This document shows, piece after piece, positions 42,936 to 55,272 of a stretch of DNA of 64,000 bases (its first letter is position 1; the number at the start of each line of letters is the position of its first letter). The position numbers and the translations under genes are program-made. The notes beneath the pieces were generated by a model, which saw nothing but the letters and a program-made list of their open reading frames with translations, was not told where the DNA came from and did not search any database. Origin of the DNA: Ichthyophis bannanicus (Eukaryota > Chordata > Amphibia > Gymnophiona > Ichthyophiidae); contig CM066031.1 in NCBI GenBank assembly GCA_033557465.1, forward strand, positions 1,069,790,444-1,069,854,443. Reading direction: 5' to 3'.

Positions 42936-44027
42936 GATCAGGCATGCAAATTTCTCCATTTGCGGCCAGAATATGTCCTTCCTTTGAAATTGCTGTTTAA
43001 TTAAAGCACTATATCAATCATTTGGACAGAGTGGTGCTCTGTGCAGTGAACTGGGAATTTCAATAAGAGGTATTTTTGTTGGAAGCATTGGGGAAAGTAT
43101 CCGTGTCTGTACTCTGTGCAGGCCTGTGTTCTCTAAGACCTACCTTTAATTTTGTAAGTCTGGCACGAAGATAAGTCATGATTTAAATAAGATAATTCGC
43201 CCAGAGCTGCTTGTGCTGGCAGTGAAGAGGATTTCAGATTTCTCAACAAATATTCTACATTGAGGGGCATGTTTACTAAGATTCATTCCAGCAGCACGCG
43301 ATCAGCCCTGAAAACAAGTGCGGGGGAGGTGCTTGATGCACACTAGCAAATGGAAGCATGCCCAGCATGTCTCTATTTTAACAGAGCAGGTGTCGTGCCA
43401 TCCATGTGCTCATTACCTTTGGTGCGATCAGTGCGCATGCATGTAAAGCTTCCCATTGAGTTGGCACACTAAACTCCCATGCTATCTGTGATCTGGATGC
43501 TTCATCCAATAACCACCCAACTTCTACCCCAACTCACATTACCCAGGTAGTATGGGATTTTTAGTGCGGTGTACTTTTACAATGGTACACTTGACATGCA
43601 CTGAACGCCATGTTTCCTGGTAGACGCCTTAAACATGCTCTTACGTGTAAAAGGGGTGGTATGGACTTGGGGCATATGTTTTGGGCCAAGGTGATACAAC
43701 ATTTGAATGAGTTGATTTGGACACGATACTGTTTGATGCTGCCTCCAAACTTCCCACCAGGGACAAAACTTTAAACTCTTTTTATGAAAAACCTTTCTTC
43801 TTGCCAAGAAGAGTATTTTGAGCAATTGGAGAGATTCATATCCTTCCACCATGACACCTCAGAGGCTGGCCCTACACCATGTGATTGTCATGGAGAACAG
43901 GTGCTGTAGAAGGGCGAATATGCAGCAGAGTCCTATCTTCTTGAAGATGTGAGCTGCTACTTGGAATTATTGCTTTTATAGGATCAGGAATGCAGTACTT
44001 TAAGATACTCCCAGGATTTTTAAAATT
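42936..44027. other. unassigned stretch
   Basis: No recognisable gene. A minus ORF (43852-43577) has no motif I know. Confidence 0.35.
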
Positions 44028-44110
44028 TGTTGTTTTTTTTAAGTGCTGTCAAGTCAGCGCTAACTCCTGGCAATCCAGCTGAATCTAAGCTGAAGGTTGA
44101 TTTGTCTAAG
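44028..44110 (-). mobile_element. RTE 3' end fragment
   Basis: 'taagtgctgtcaagtcagcgctaactcctggcaatcc' resembles the complement of RTE 3' ends (compare 7815-7855). Confidence 0.45.
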
Positions 44111-46262
44111 TGGGGTGAGGGAGGGGGAGGTGGATGGTGGGTGTTATGCTACTGGGAATTGATATAAGTAATGGAGGATGTTTCCTGAAGAGGCTTTGTG
44201 CATACCTAACGAATGTGCTTTGCTGTTGATTTGAAGTACTGCAGTTTGGTTGTCAATAAAAAGAATTAAAAAGAAAATCTTCAAAACATAAGTAGTTCTC
44301 AAATCTCTGTACCTTGAGGAACGGGCATCATAAATATATTCAGAAATATCTAAAACCTTCCTTTCTAACTGCACCAAGTGCAGCAGGGTTTGGTTCTATA
44401 CAGTTCAGACGGGAATGTCCAATACAGTTAACTGGGATGTTCCCCCCCCCGAACTCCCACCCAACTCTTCAGGAGCAAAGAAATAGCTTGATACCTTCAG
44501 GAATACCCCTGTCGGGGTACCTCCAGCCTTCTAGTTGAAAGTTCTTTAAGCACTGGACTTCCAGATTTCTCCAGACCCTTTTAGGTCTAGTCAGCCTGGG
44601 ACGCCACCCTCTTGAGTTCCAGGTCTAGTAAAGCATGGAGAAAAGGGAAGCACACCCCTGCTGCAAAGCAGAGCCAAGCCCCCCAGCCTACTTGCCTCTA
44701 AACAGTCACCCCCCTGCATTAGGTTATGCAGGGCCTTTTATAGATCTTTGCAAAAAAAAAAAAACAACAATAAAAAAAGAAACAATATAGGGAACATGCA
44801 CTTGGAGAGACATCTCAGCCCATCCTCCTTAACTTTACCCCAACATTACTCAACTTGACTTGGGAGTAGGGGGAAGAGGCAGGGTTACCAGATCTTTGGA
44901 GAGTAAATCTGGGGCATCTGGGCAGGGCTGAACTGGATTGTGTAGACGTTGTGCATCTTCTCCCCATGTTTTTCAAAATGAGCAGTCTAGGTAGTATTCA
45001 GTAACTTCAAAAGTTTAGAAAAGACGGTAGCAGCCTTTCTCCAGTTATAAATATGTATACATACATATATGATTAAACTTTATTTTATATATATAGATAA
45101 ATATTCTTTACATTTCTAACCCCCCCTTCCTTTTTTTTCAGAAAAGCAATTAATTTTACATCTTTTACTAGGATTGAGAAGATTGCATGGGAGGGGGTAG
45201 GCAGAAGAAGCAATGTCCTTTGCCTTTGTCCCCATTGAAATCGGGGACAGGAGATGGTTATAGTCCATGGAGTTGGGGACACTATTTCAAAATTGGGAAC
45301 CTTATGCAGAACAATATTTTCAGGGCCCTATTGGTACCGCAAAATGTGGTGCATGAATTTTAGAGAATCACAGAGGCCCCGTTTTCAACTGTCTCATCAA
45401 GGATGTTATGCACATCTGTGGAAGAAGACCTAGGTGATTCTCTAAAGCCTGTGCACAATATTTTTGGATAATTCTTAATTTAATTTAGCATTTATATTCC
45501 GTTCATGCACCACAATGGAAAGTTACCACAGCCTGCTAAGAATCAGTGACTGAAACGTGACTTTTAAATATTGGGTTTTTGTATGCTCTGTGTACAATTT
45601 AGATTTTCTAATTACATGCAGTGATGTGGTGGAGAGGGTTAAAAATTGTATGAAAATAAATTGCATCACATCAAGTGGAGTAGACCTGGAGAGAGCCAAA
45701 TGATAAGAACCCGGCAGCATGTCAGTCATTATGTGTATGAGAACCAGCAAGTGACACTGCATGGCTCATGTTCTCTACTTAGTATTTCCAATGCAATGGA
45801 CAGAGCCATTTTTGTCTGTCTATTCTTTTGCTGCAGGATGGAGGGGAGTGCCTGCTTGTACCTGGCTCCCTTTCACCTCAGTCTGGAGCTGTTGGATTTG
45901 GCACCATTCCCTTCTTGGGCTTTATCTACCACAGGCCCCTTTTCATTAACTGACTAAGCCACTGTGCTTCCTCATGAGTCTACAGGGCAACCTTCAGCAC
46001 AAGCTGGCTTTTTTAAAATGCAGGAGCTCAGCTACCATCTGGTAAGGAGGAGCTTAGAATGCAGACATGCCAAGTAATGCGCATTAGGCGTGTGATTCAC
46101 ACTTTTGACGCCATTCACATGCTTTTGTTATCCATTCTCACACATTTTCTGGGGCCATCAGACTTGCTCCTGTCTTTCACTTTTTTCCTGCGATTCATCC
46201 CTCTCTGCACCAGTGCCCACCTCTGCTGCCGGGACCTACAGCAGCAGCAAACATCAAAAACT
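44111..46262. other. unassigned stretch
   Basis: No gene. A C9 run lies near 44442, an A-rich run near 44752-44785 and a TATA-rich tract at 45045-45100. Confidence 0.35.
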
Positions 46263-46391
46263 GAGTCTGTAAGTTCATTCATGTGCATCACTCAGTGCCC
46301 TGATGGTCCTGTCCCTCAGAAACAGGAAGTTTGTCGGAAGGGGCGGGACCGGCAGAGCCCTGAGCAACAGCATGAACAAACTTACAGGCTC
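46263..46391. repeat. foldback element
   Basis: 'gagtctgtaagttcattcatg..ggtcctgtccc' mirrors 'ggggcgggacc..catgaacaaacttacaggctc'. Confidence 0.6.
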
Positions 46392-48051
46392 TGCTCAGTT
46401 TTTGAGAGTGACTGCAAATTAATTGTGCTGAACATAATTTAGAGAACAGCACAACACTACAAAATCCCAGCATAATGATGCTTTCCTGGATGTGTTGAGC
46501 TACTAGAACCCACTTCACCTCTAGACTTGTATTGCCTCCGTTACCTGTTCCTATACTAGCTGTAGATCCAATGGTTATTGTACAGCAGGAGGGAGAAAAT
46601 TGCCGCCTACGTACCTGTCTTGCAGCTTCAACAGAGCAAGAGAATCTGTTGCTATGCAGAGAGCTCTTAGCTTGGGTGAGAATTAACAAGTTGCCATTTC
46701 TCCACTAATTCCGCTGGTTTTGGGAATGATGAAGAGCAGGCAGGACTGGTCTTCAGTGTTCCACAGCTTTCCACCAGGGACACACAAAGGTGCAGAACGA
46801 TTAAAGCCGGAACTATAAATGCTAAGAAATTTCTGCCAGTGTCCTTTAATGATCACAGAGTGCCGTCTACATTATAAGCTTTTTATAAACACAGCATAGA
46901 TGCAATATTTTGTTAAAGGACTACTGTCAGGGTTGATAGAATAGGCACCTAAAAACTTCCAAAAGGAAGCCCTTGTTATCTCGTACTCTTTCTTTCCAAT
47001 CTATTTAGTAAATATCTTTTGTTTCTTTTAGGCTTTGGACATATGCTCCATCCCTGCATGCCCATGGCAATTATTCGAGGTGACACATGCGCGCTTACAA
47101 CAGTCCCTATTCTATAAACACAAACATAAGTGCCCATTCACATGCATAAGCCCTTAAAAATAGGGGCATATGTGAATTTCTCATGCATACTGTCCTGTGC
47201 ACCCTATATAAAATTCTCCCAAGGTGTCTTTGTTAGCACTGGTTCCATCAAATCCACTCAGATGATACAGTTCTACAGTGACCTGGAAGTTTACCTTTAC
47301 CGAGCATAACCAAAGGTATCCTACATCAACTAGAACACCAACATACAACCACCACTCCCTCAACCATATTGATACACAATCTTCACCTACTCGAAACTAC
47401 AAAAGCAAGCTCCACGTGGACACCTCAAAACAGCCAACAACCTGCAAAAATCAGTTAGTCAGCAAGGTCCAGAAGGTTCTTCATTGTTTTCACTGTGTCC
47501 TAACAACTGACAATCGGAAACAAATATAAGCTACTGTATGAGCCCTGCCCTCCATGTAACACCACAACACTTTGCTGCTGTTGTGGAGTAGATGCTCTCC
47601 CAGATAATCTTCTGATAGCTCTTGAGAAGATTCTGTGTGGCATAAATGTGACTGAATCTATCACACAGATTCTTTTGACCCAGTTGCTACAAAACCCATC
47701 AGAATGGCAATTTTGATATAGGGTTGAGCAGTTAAATCTCTTAATTGGTGCTCATTTGATTTGCAAAGCAATACAACCTGCAGATCTTTCCAAATTTATA
47801 CTGCAAAGGCGCCATGAGAGAAACCTTCAATCTCACTCATTGGAGAGGTAAATGTCACTCTTTGGGATGGGCCACCCTTGGCGTCTCTGAGAATGCAAAT
47901 GAACATCTTTCTGGCCTTTTGCAGGCCCTCAATGGATCCTCTTTGCAGGCTCACAGCCGGTTCAATGACTGCAAAGTTAGCTCCTAAATAAGCTGGTAGC
48001 AGACAGTTTCTCCTCTGAAAATTCTGACAACAGTTACTAGTCTTTATCCGG
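46392..48051. other. unassigned stretch
   Basis: No identified element. 47580-47720 has an open stretch (LPDNLLIALEKILCGINVTES) just upstream of the hAT ORF that I cannot assign. Confidence 0.35.
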
Positions 48052-49278
48052 ATGGCTTTTGAAGACTTCAGTGTTAAAGAAGAACTACTTGGAATGATTT
48101 CTTTAAAAGGGAAAACTACCGGTCAGGAAATATTCAGTTCTTTCCATTCTTTTGTGAAAAAGTGTAATCTTCCATGGCATAGACTTCTTTCCATCACTAC
48201 TGATGGAGCAAGAGCAATGACAGGTGAGGTTAACGGTTTCATAGCCCTCTGCAGACAGCATGACGACTTCCCAGATTTCCTTTCTTACCACTGCATCATT
48301 CACCAGCAAGTTTTGGCAAGCAAGAGACTCAATACAAAGACTGTTATGGACATCACTTTCAAAATTGTAAATTCAGTTCGTGGAAGATCACTTCAAAGAC
48401 GGCTTTTCAATCTTACTCCTGATGAAGGGGCAGCAGAAATCATTTTGCACACAGATGTAAGGTGGCTAAGTAGGCATAAATTTCTGCAAAGATTTTGTGA
48501 TTTGCTGAATGAAATAAGTTTTTTGAAGGAGAGGGGAGATGACCAAGCAGAGTTGGAAGATGAGGAGTGGTTATGTGATCTGGCATTTCTCGCTGACTTT
48601 ACAGGCAAACTAAGTGATATGAACCTTGAACTACAAGATAAAAACAAATGCATTGGCGAGATGATGAGTACAGTTTCATCCTACAAGAGCAAATTTGAGC
48701 TAATGATGACTGACCTTGCAAACAACACTTTTGATCATTTTCCTAATACGCAGGACCATCTGGGACAATATCCAAATTTTGTTTTTCAGAATGAAAAGTA
48801 TGTGACAGAAATCTGTTCTGTCATCCAGGAATTCGAAAATAGATTCTGTGACTTCCAAAAAACTGGAACAGTTGTGGAGTACTTGTCATACCCATTCAAA
48901 GTAGATGTGGACATTAAAGAAACTGCAGCTGCTATCAGTAAAAATTACTCATTGAACAAGCCATCTCTTGAAAACGAAATATTAACCCTTAAAAATGACA
49001 TTTTTCTCAAGACCCGTGCTGAGCAAGAATCGTTTTGGAAGCTAGTGCCTAGAGACAAATTTCCCAACTTGAGAAGATGCAGTGAAGCTGTACACCCCTG
49101 TTTCGGTTCAACTTATTTGTGTGAATCTGTTTTTTCCCATCTGAAAATGACAAAGAATACACAACGTTCCAAAATGACAGATGAACATCTCCAGGATTCT
49201 CTGAGATTGGCCCTCACGCAATATTCACCCAACTTCAAAAAGCTGGTGGATGAAATGCAGGCTCAGATGTCTCACTAA
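48052..49278 (+). CDS. hAT transposase, GTF2IRD2/Charlie-like, 5' truncated
   Basis: There are 408 codons without a stop. The catalytic core begins at SITTDGARAMTG (residues 47-58, first visible Asp) and YHCIIHQQVLASK (79-91). TDVRWLSRHKFLQRF (134-148) carries the next conserved Asp/Trp block. The hAT dimerisation domain is at the end: FGSTYLCESVFSHLKMTKNTQRS. This is the family that gave rise to GTF2IRD2 and related vertebrate genes. A BED zinc finger and the upstream core are missing, and the sequence before 48052 is unrelated, so the protein is truncated. Its 3' UTR runs to the hAT end at 49658. The open frame could mean a young copy or selection. Confidence 0.8.
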   Translation: MAFEDFSVKEELLGMISLKGKTTGQEIFSSFHSFVKKCNLPWHRLLSITTDGARAMTGEVNGFIALCRQHDDFPDFLSYHCIIHQQVLASKRLNTKTVMDITFKIVNSVRGRSLQRRLFNLTPDEGAAEIILHTDVRWLSRHKFLQRFCDLLNEISFLKERGDDQAELEDEEWLCDLAFLADFTGKLSDMNLELQDKNKCIGEMMSTVSSYKSKFELMMTDLANNTFDHFPNTQDHLGQYPNFVFQNEKYVTEICSVIQEFENRFCDFQKTGTVVEYLSYPFKVDVDIKETAAAISKNYSLNKPSLENEILTLKNDIFLKTRAEQESFWKLVPRDKFPNLRRCSEAVHPCFGSTYLCESVFSHLKMTKNTQRSKMTDEHLQDSLRLALTQYSPNFKKLVDEMQAQMSH

Positions 49279-49658
49279 TGAGCAAGAGCGAAATATTAAA
49301 GATTGTGCAAGATCAGCCTGGATCAATACGCGACCTAAATTTAACACAAATTACTCATTAAAAGTTAAAGAAAGTTATTACTCAAAACTTTAAGAAAAAA
49401 TGTACTAGCCATTTCCCCTCGCAGTTCTTACTAGATCTTCGTCTCTGTTTTGTTTTTGCTTAATTTGCTTAACAGCCGATCACATCCAAGTAAATGACAG
49501 AAGGTTCATTAAAAAGGGGGGGGGGCGGGATCCTCCAACTTTATTGGGTTAAAATTTGATTTGAAACTAATTTGAAACTTAATTTTCATGGTGGTAGATC
49601 ACCGGCACTTTTGGCCGGAAAAAGTAGATCACGACCTATTCGAAGTTGGACATACCTG
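49279..49658 (+). mobile_element. 3' end of the hAT element
   Basis: It contains 'gtagatcaccggcac' and 'agtagatcacgacctattcg' and ends AGTTGGACATACCTG, a Charlie-type terminus. I did not find the left terminus, consistent with truncation. A G11 run lies at 49517. Confidence 0.65.
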
Positions 49659-49837
49659 TTCTAGAATATTTGCAGCGCTGACTTTTTACAGATAGAGCTG
49701 GTGCAGTTTGAGTTTTTGGACTTTGTGCTAGTATGGTTTGGTAAGCATGTTGTTTTGCTACCAGAAATTTCTTTTCTCATTTTATAGCTTCCCTTTTTAT
49801 CATTAACTTGGCCATAACATTGACCAAATAAATGCAG

Positions 49838-49913
49838 CATGCAAATATTTATGCAAATGAGGCCCCACAAGGAGTCTCTGCATATGGCCCCACATCCCTC
49901 TCGAGCTGCCCCT
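49838..49913. mobile_element. hAT terminus shared with 40965-41031
   Basis: 'atgcaaatatttatgcaaat' and 'gaggcccc' lead to GAGCTGCCCCTG. The same layout ends GGGCCGCCCCTG at 41031. Confidence 0.6.
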
Positions 49914-49946
49914 GCCTATTGTCGCAGAGCAGACCCAGAGGAGCCC

Positions 49947-51044
49947 ATGGAGATAGATGGAGAAGCAGTGGATCAGGCTGACACTGACGTTTTTAGAAAG
50001 CACATGTCAGGAAGTTTCTATGAGCAACAAAAACAAATGTGGTCACGAGCCAGAGAGACACACCCAGCCAGCAGGAAAGCTAGGAGGTTTTCACCTGATG
50101 CAAGTCAGCTGGGGGGAGGTGCTGCTAGGAGGTACGTAGATAAGCACAGCTCACAAATAGTTAGACAGAGCTGGAGAAAGAGTCGTGGAGAAAGCTGGAG
50201 AAGGGGCCAGAGAGAGAGCTGTGGAGAAAGCCTGCATGATAATCACTATGGAAGCCTGAATGGAAGTTTGAATGATTACCATGAGTGCTTGAGAGAGAAG
50301 CCAGGACAGCTGGACTCAGAGTGTGAAAGTGAGGATAACGGCAAGTGTGGAAAGAGCTACAGAGGAGGTAGCAAAGCCAGGAGAGGAAGCCTCAGGTATC
50401 AGAGGAGCCCAGAGAGTGTTGGAAACAGCTCAGGTTGGAACGGAGCTGGGAGGAGAAAGGTAAAAGCTGAAGAGTTTTATTTTCATCCTGAAAGGGGAAG
50501 CACAGGGCTTGGCTATAAGAAGCAGTTCCCAGAAACGCTAAATCCTTATGAAGCCAGCTTAAGAGAAACAGATAAGTTTTATTACCCTTATACCAGGCAT
50601 GAGAAGGTTAAATGCTTTTTACCTGAAGAGGCTAGTATCTCTGGAAATGATTTAAGGAGCAGAGTCTCTGCAAAACTGCCGTTTCAAACTCCAGCCATAC
50701 ACAGGATCCTGAGCCAGTCAGAGCAGAGAGGTAAGCCTATTTACCTTAATAGAAGTGCAAGGGAATATTGCAATTCACCTAACAACCACCAGCAGGGGAG
50801 AGGCTCTTACCAAAGGCAGTTCAGTGAATGTGGTAATAGCATTCAGCATACTCTCACAGAGAGAGAAAGAGAGTCACGTCAGAACAGAGAGAGACGGTTT
50901 GAAGAGGTCCCAAATGCTGAAAGGAAAGAAATATTAAATGCTTGTGAGGAAGCGATGCAATGCGAGCCAGCAGAAGCTGGGACAAGCATTGAACATATGG
51001 ATTGCACGATTTCAATAGCAGACAGCATTTCCTCATTGAGATAA
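49947..51044 (+). CDS. orphan Arg/Ser-rich ORF, unidentified
   Basis: It is open for 401 codons from 49839. The first 36 codons come from a hAT terminus, so the Met at 49947 (MEIDGEAVDQ) is the likelier start, giving 365 codons. The protein is basic and rich in Arg, Ser, Gly and Glu, with a repetitive stretch (WRKSRGESWRRGQRES, residues of DNA period about 12 nt) and no CCHC knuckle, membrane segment or catalytic motif. Downstream there is AATAAA (51250) with no further ORF. It could be a gag/ORF1-like protein of an unrecognised retroelement or a host-derived exon; function unknown. Confidence 0.35.
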   Translation: MEIDGEAVDQADTDVFRKHMSGSFYEQQKQMWSRARETHPASRKARRFSPDASQLGGGAARRYVDKHSSQIVRQSWRKSRGESWRRGQRESCGESLHDNHYGSLNGSLNDYHECLREKPGQLDSECESEDNGKCGKSYRGGSKARRGSLRYQRSPESVGNSSGWNGAGRRKVKAEEFYFHPERGSTGLGYKKQFPETLNPYEASLRETDKFYYPYTRHEKVKCFLPEEASISGNDLRSRVSAKLPFQTPAIHRILSQSEQRGKPIYLNRSAREYCNSPNNHQQGRGSYQRQFSECGNSIQHTLTERERESRQNRERRFEEVPNAERKEILNACEEAMQCEPAEAGTSIEHMDCTISIADSISSLR

Positions 51045-52504
51045 AGGGAAGTAAGAGCTGTTGAAGCCTAACGTTGTAAAGAAGGGCTTGTATGTGCTTA
51101 TGAAAGACTGTTTTGATGTACATTTGCTTTATTGGTTAAGAAGCTGAAGAGAAGCTATTTTTGTTCCATTTTTCCTTTATTATATGCCCAGGAAGGGTTA
51201 TGTTTTCCTTTTGTTTATACCACGATAAAAAGTCCTTTTGGAAGGGGAAATAAAGCCTTTGTTAACCTTACCATCGTTTCACAACTGATTTTTAACTGGC
51301 AACTCACAACTACAACTACCAGAGGGCCAAGCAAGGCCTACTCGGCTAATTGAGCCAGTTACACTGAAGCCCCAGCGCAGTGCCCTGCCCAACCAACAGG
51401 TACACAGCACGAAGGGGTGACACTATGCTACTCTATAATGCAAGTAATTTTTGCCCATTTAGGGGATCTTTCAGGGCCCTCACTATCCCGGTATCCTCCT
51501 GGCTGCAGGACATACCATCTAGCAAAGTGAGCAGCTGTAAACTGTGTTGCAACTTCATCCCCTGCTAGACTTGCTGTAGTGAATCTGCTTGAGTCTATAT
51601 AAGTATATGATCCCCTAATGTTAGGTATGACTTTCTACTGTTCTTTTGAGTTGAGCTGTAGGAAGCAGGAACTTTTAGCAGAGAGAATACCCAATGCTCA
51701 AGCAACCTGGAAAACTGGTTAAAGTATGCCACAGGAGTCCTCCTGAGAGGAAGAAGAAGAGAGGAATATTCTGAAGTATGCATTAGATCCCAGGTATGGA
51801 GAAGGACTTCCCCCAGAAGTAGGACTTTCCCACTCACTCAAAACTCAGGTTGCCCAGGACTCTGGAATTACCGAGGGGTATTCAGGGGAGAGATTTGTAC
51901 CAAGGGGATCCTATACCAGGAGCCCAAGATTGCCCAAGTATCAGGAGGGATTGAGGGAAGCCTCTGAGACACAGCTGGAACAGAGGGATCACAGGCATAG
52001 ATCTTGTTTTGTACTAAAGTCTGGAACTGAGAATGGTTTGTAAATCTGGCAAATACTATCTTATGTTAAGTGGTTTAAGCGAAGCTTTATCAGTAAAATG
52101 TCGAAACACCAAAGATCTGCTGTGCAATAGAGCTATTGAGAGATTGTCTTATATCTTAGACCTTGAAGGGGCCATTCTCTCCTCTCCCCCCTCCCCCTTT
52201 TAGAGAATCCATATCATGCCCTGTGGAGAGACTGAATGTACAGGACCTGTGCTTTCGCTGTATGCCTCTGGGTATTGAAGACCCCCTTAGGGACATGAGA
52301 GATACACCTGCATTGCTTGGAGAGAAGCACACTTGGGGTGGAGAAGACAAGATAAGCAGCAGCATGGGTGCTTCGTATAATTGAATCTATTATTTCCAAC
52401 AGAAAAAGTGCCCAGAGGAAAGCTGGCCCAAATCTCTGCAAGTAAATTTTCTGGGAGCAATGATCCAAGCAAAACTACCCATATAGGCTTCTTTGATTGG
52501 TGTA
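51045..52504. other. unassigned stretch
   Basis: No gene. 51045-51300 may be the 3' UTR of the orphan ORF. A pyrimidine-rich tract lies at 52170-52200. Confidence 0.35.
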
Positions 52505-53125
52505 AACCCCAATAAAATGTTTGGCCGGAAGGTAGAGGGTTCAAATCCCTCTAGAGGACAGCAACCTTGGGCCGGAAGGACTGGGGTTTCTAGTCCCACA
52601 GGTGCTCCTTGTGGTCTTGGGCAAGCCACTTAACTCTCCATTGCCCATGTTCCCTGTACGTATTAGCATATGTGTCTCATATCCCCTCATGTTAAATGCA
52701 TCCCCAATTGTGTGTTGTGACCACTTTTCCCTCTAAGCTGTGCGCGTGTGCGTGCTCACACACCTCGCCGAGCGAGCGCACATACTTTATAACAGCGCAC
52801 AAAAATTACGGTTCTGATTTTGATAGAAAACACAGACGTCTTAAAATTTAAAAGTTGTTGTGTATTTACGGTTTTCACAAGTTCTACAATATTTTCTAGT
52901 GCAATCAATGTGGTGTACATACTGTATTCTGACGTGTAGTCAAATTTTAAAGTATATAACTCCGAGTGTCGTTATGTGGCGCACAAAAATTTAACCTTCC
53001 TTCAAAAGCTGCACAGCTGATATTTTATGCGCACACAGCCTACAGAAAATTAGAGGGAACATTGGTTGTGATCACTTTGATTGAAGGATAATGTGGTATA
53101 CAAAACTGTCTAAATAAAATCCAGA
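52505..53125 (+). mobile_element. tRNA SINE split by a hAT MITE
   Basis: The head 'agagggttcaaatccctc' (box B), 'cttgggcaagccacttaac' and 'gcccatgttccctgta' lead to 52730. The tail 'gatcactttgattgaagg' resumes at 53069. It belongs to the same family as 8125-8437. Confidence 0.8.
52731..53068. mobile_element. hAT MITE inserted in the SINE
   Basis: The termini TTCCCTCTAAGCTGTGCGCG and its inverse (GTGTGCGC... ending GAGGGAACATTG) are flanked by GTTGTGAC/GTTGTGAT. The interior is AT-rich with no ORF. Confidence 0.75.
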
Positions 53126-53163
53126 GACTAATTTGATTTTCTTCCCCTGTGTGTGCCATTTTA

Positions 53164-53372
53164 AAGTGGAGGAGTAGTCTAATGGTTAGAATAGTGAACT
53201 GGAAACCAGGGTTCAAATCCTCTTAGTACTGCTTGTGATCTTGGACAAATTGCTTAACCTTTCTCAGGTACAAACGTAGATGGCAAGCACTCTGAGGACA
53301 GAAAAATATGTGCTGTACCCTGAATGTAACGCGCCTAGAGCTACCACTGTAAAGGCACAAGATAAATCCAAG
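53164..53372 (+). mobile_element. tRNA-headed SINE, second type of tail
   Basis: 'agtctaatggttagaa' (box A) and 'ggttcaaatcc' (box B) are present. The tail lacks the LINE-like 3' motif and ends near 'gataaatcc'. Confidence 0.75.
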
Positions 53373-54779
53373 ATCTCCCCCTCCCCACCTCCGCGGGGCT
53401 CTGATAGGAATAAGCACAGCAGTGCCTGATTTACTGGCAATGGCTACACAGGAGGTGCTGTCAACGTTTTGAACACTTACATCCCCTCAGGAAGGAAATA
53501 TAATTCATAACAGAAAAGGAGGATTATGAGGGTTTTAACTACCTATTGATTTATTTCATTCAGTTTTATTTTTTCTCACTAAATGCTATTGCTTCTGCTG
53601 AGAGCATTTCAGTAGCTTTTCAGCACGGCTAGGGCTGCTTCTGTCCCTCTCCCTAGGCCACATGTTGCCTCGGGATCGTTTTGCTTGCTATAATTAGCCT
53701 CAATGTTCTTCTGTTCTTGTGCTGCCCTCACACTTCTTTCACAACTACTGGCCTCCCCCATCTCTCTATGGTTTCATAAACCTTCCCTGACTATTTATAA
53801 TAAGTAGCATTTGTGAGGCACAGTAGAAAGACTGTGCTTCAACACAAAGAGAGGGTCCGCTCTGGGGGTTAGGAACAAAGCACATCTTCTCAACCCAGTG
53901 CCATTCTTAGGAGGCGACAGCTAACTGAAAAGCATGCCTAAAAGGGCCTTCGTTAATTCGGTGGTTGTTAGGATGCTGATTTAAGTTTTGTTCTTCATTC
54001 AGAAAGCAGAAATACAACTAAAGTAATAATAATTTTAAAAAAAAGTTTGTTTCTCTTCTGTTCCAAAACTTTGCAGGTTATGAGCCTGTTTTCGTCCATT
54101 GTATGTCACGGCCCATAGTAAGTAACCAGAAGTTGAAGGAAGTGAAGATTTTGGGAAGTGAGGATCTTTTGGCATTACTTATGTTGGTTGTTCACAACTC
54201 AGTTAAGTGCCCCCTAGCCAGACTGATTTTCCTGCAACGACAATGCATGAGATAGATGTGTCTACAGTAGAAACTAGACTGGCCATAGGGCACTTGAGGA
54301 CCTGGTTGTTGAGAAGCATTGACTTACAAAGAGTGAGGGGCTGCGTGCATAATATAGCAAAGACATGCACCATATGCACCTAGCTAGAATATACTTGGCT
54401 GCCACCTAGTGACTGGTACTAACACAGACATACTAGGCCAAATATATAACATTCAATTTATCTTTGTTCCCTGCATTGCAGTCATTCTTTGTCACACACT
54501 GAACTCCTGTAGATTCAAAAGATAAGAGATGCCTCATCAGTACATGTGGCCTTATGTCCCTTAGTCATATAACTTATTTTCTAAAATTGAAAATTCTTCA
54601 ATGTCAGGATTCTCACAAATTCTATATCCCATTTACTGTCTTTATCCCCTGTACATCTGCATTTTATAGGTACCATTTCTGTGTTCTTTTGTTTTATGTT
54701 CACAGATTCAGATAACTGCTCAGTCCAATATTTACTGCTCCATAAAAACACTTGTAAGAAATACATAAGACATTAATCT
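53373..54779. other. unassigned, apparently single-copy stretch
   Basis: No gene, repeat or terminal structure was recognised. Confidence 0.35.
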
Positions 54780-55272
54780 GCAAAATGTATTTATTTATTA
54801 ATCACATTTTTAAGCTGCCTTTCCAAAATTGCTTAGGCAAGATATAATATAACACAGTAGTAAAATATAAAAAAATTAATAACAAATTAAATAACAAAAT
54901 TAATAAAATCTACAACTTTAATTAAACATTAAAAACAAAAGCAATGATTTACAACATAAACTAATAGAAAATGAATACTATCCAAGATAATACTAAAACT
55001 AACAGCAGATAGACTGTGATATGAAATTTAGCAGCAGAGTCCTTCCTTAAAAATGGAAAAGCAATCTAATTACAGGCCTATGAGGATAGTCTTGTCTTCA
55101 AAGTAATTGTAAGATAACCATATCTGCCTAGCAAGGAAATTCCACAATTTAGGGACAGCTGTTGAGAGAGGTCCTGTTGCAAGTCCTACTCTGTTTCATT
55201 TGCTGATGGCACTGAAAGAAGTCTTTTATGGGTAGGTGTTAGAGTCTTCATTTAGGAGTAACTAAAGATTTA
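54780..55272 (-). mobile_element. possible LINE 3' region
   Basis: It starts with an ATTTATTTATTA-type tail and 'catttttaagctgcctttcc', a 3'-end layout on the minus strand. The body is AT-rich and uncoding. It may continue at 55663-55760. Confidence 0.35.

Noticed and set aside
43577..43852. 91-codon minus ORF as a LINE or host exon
   Set aside because: No recognisable motif, and no second segment in frame.
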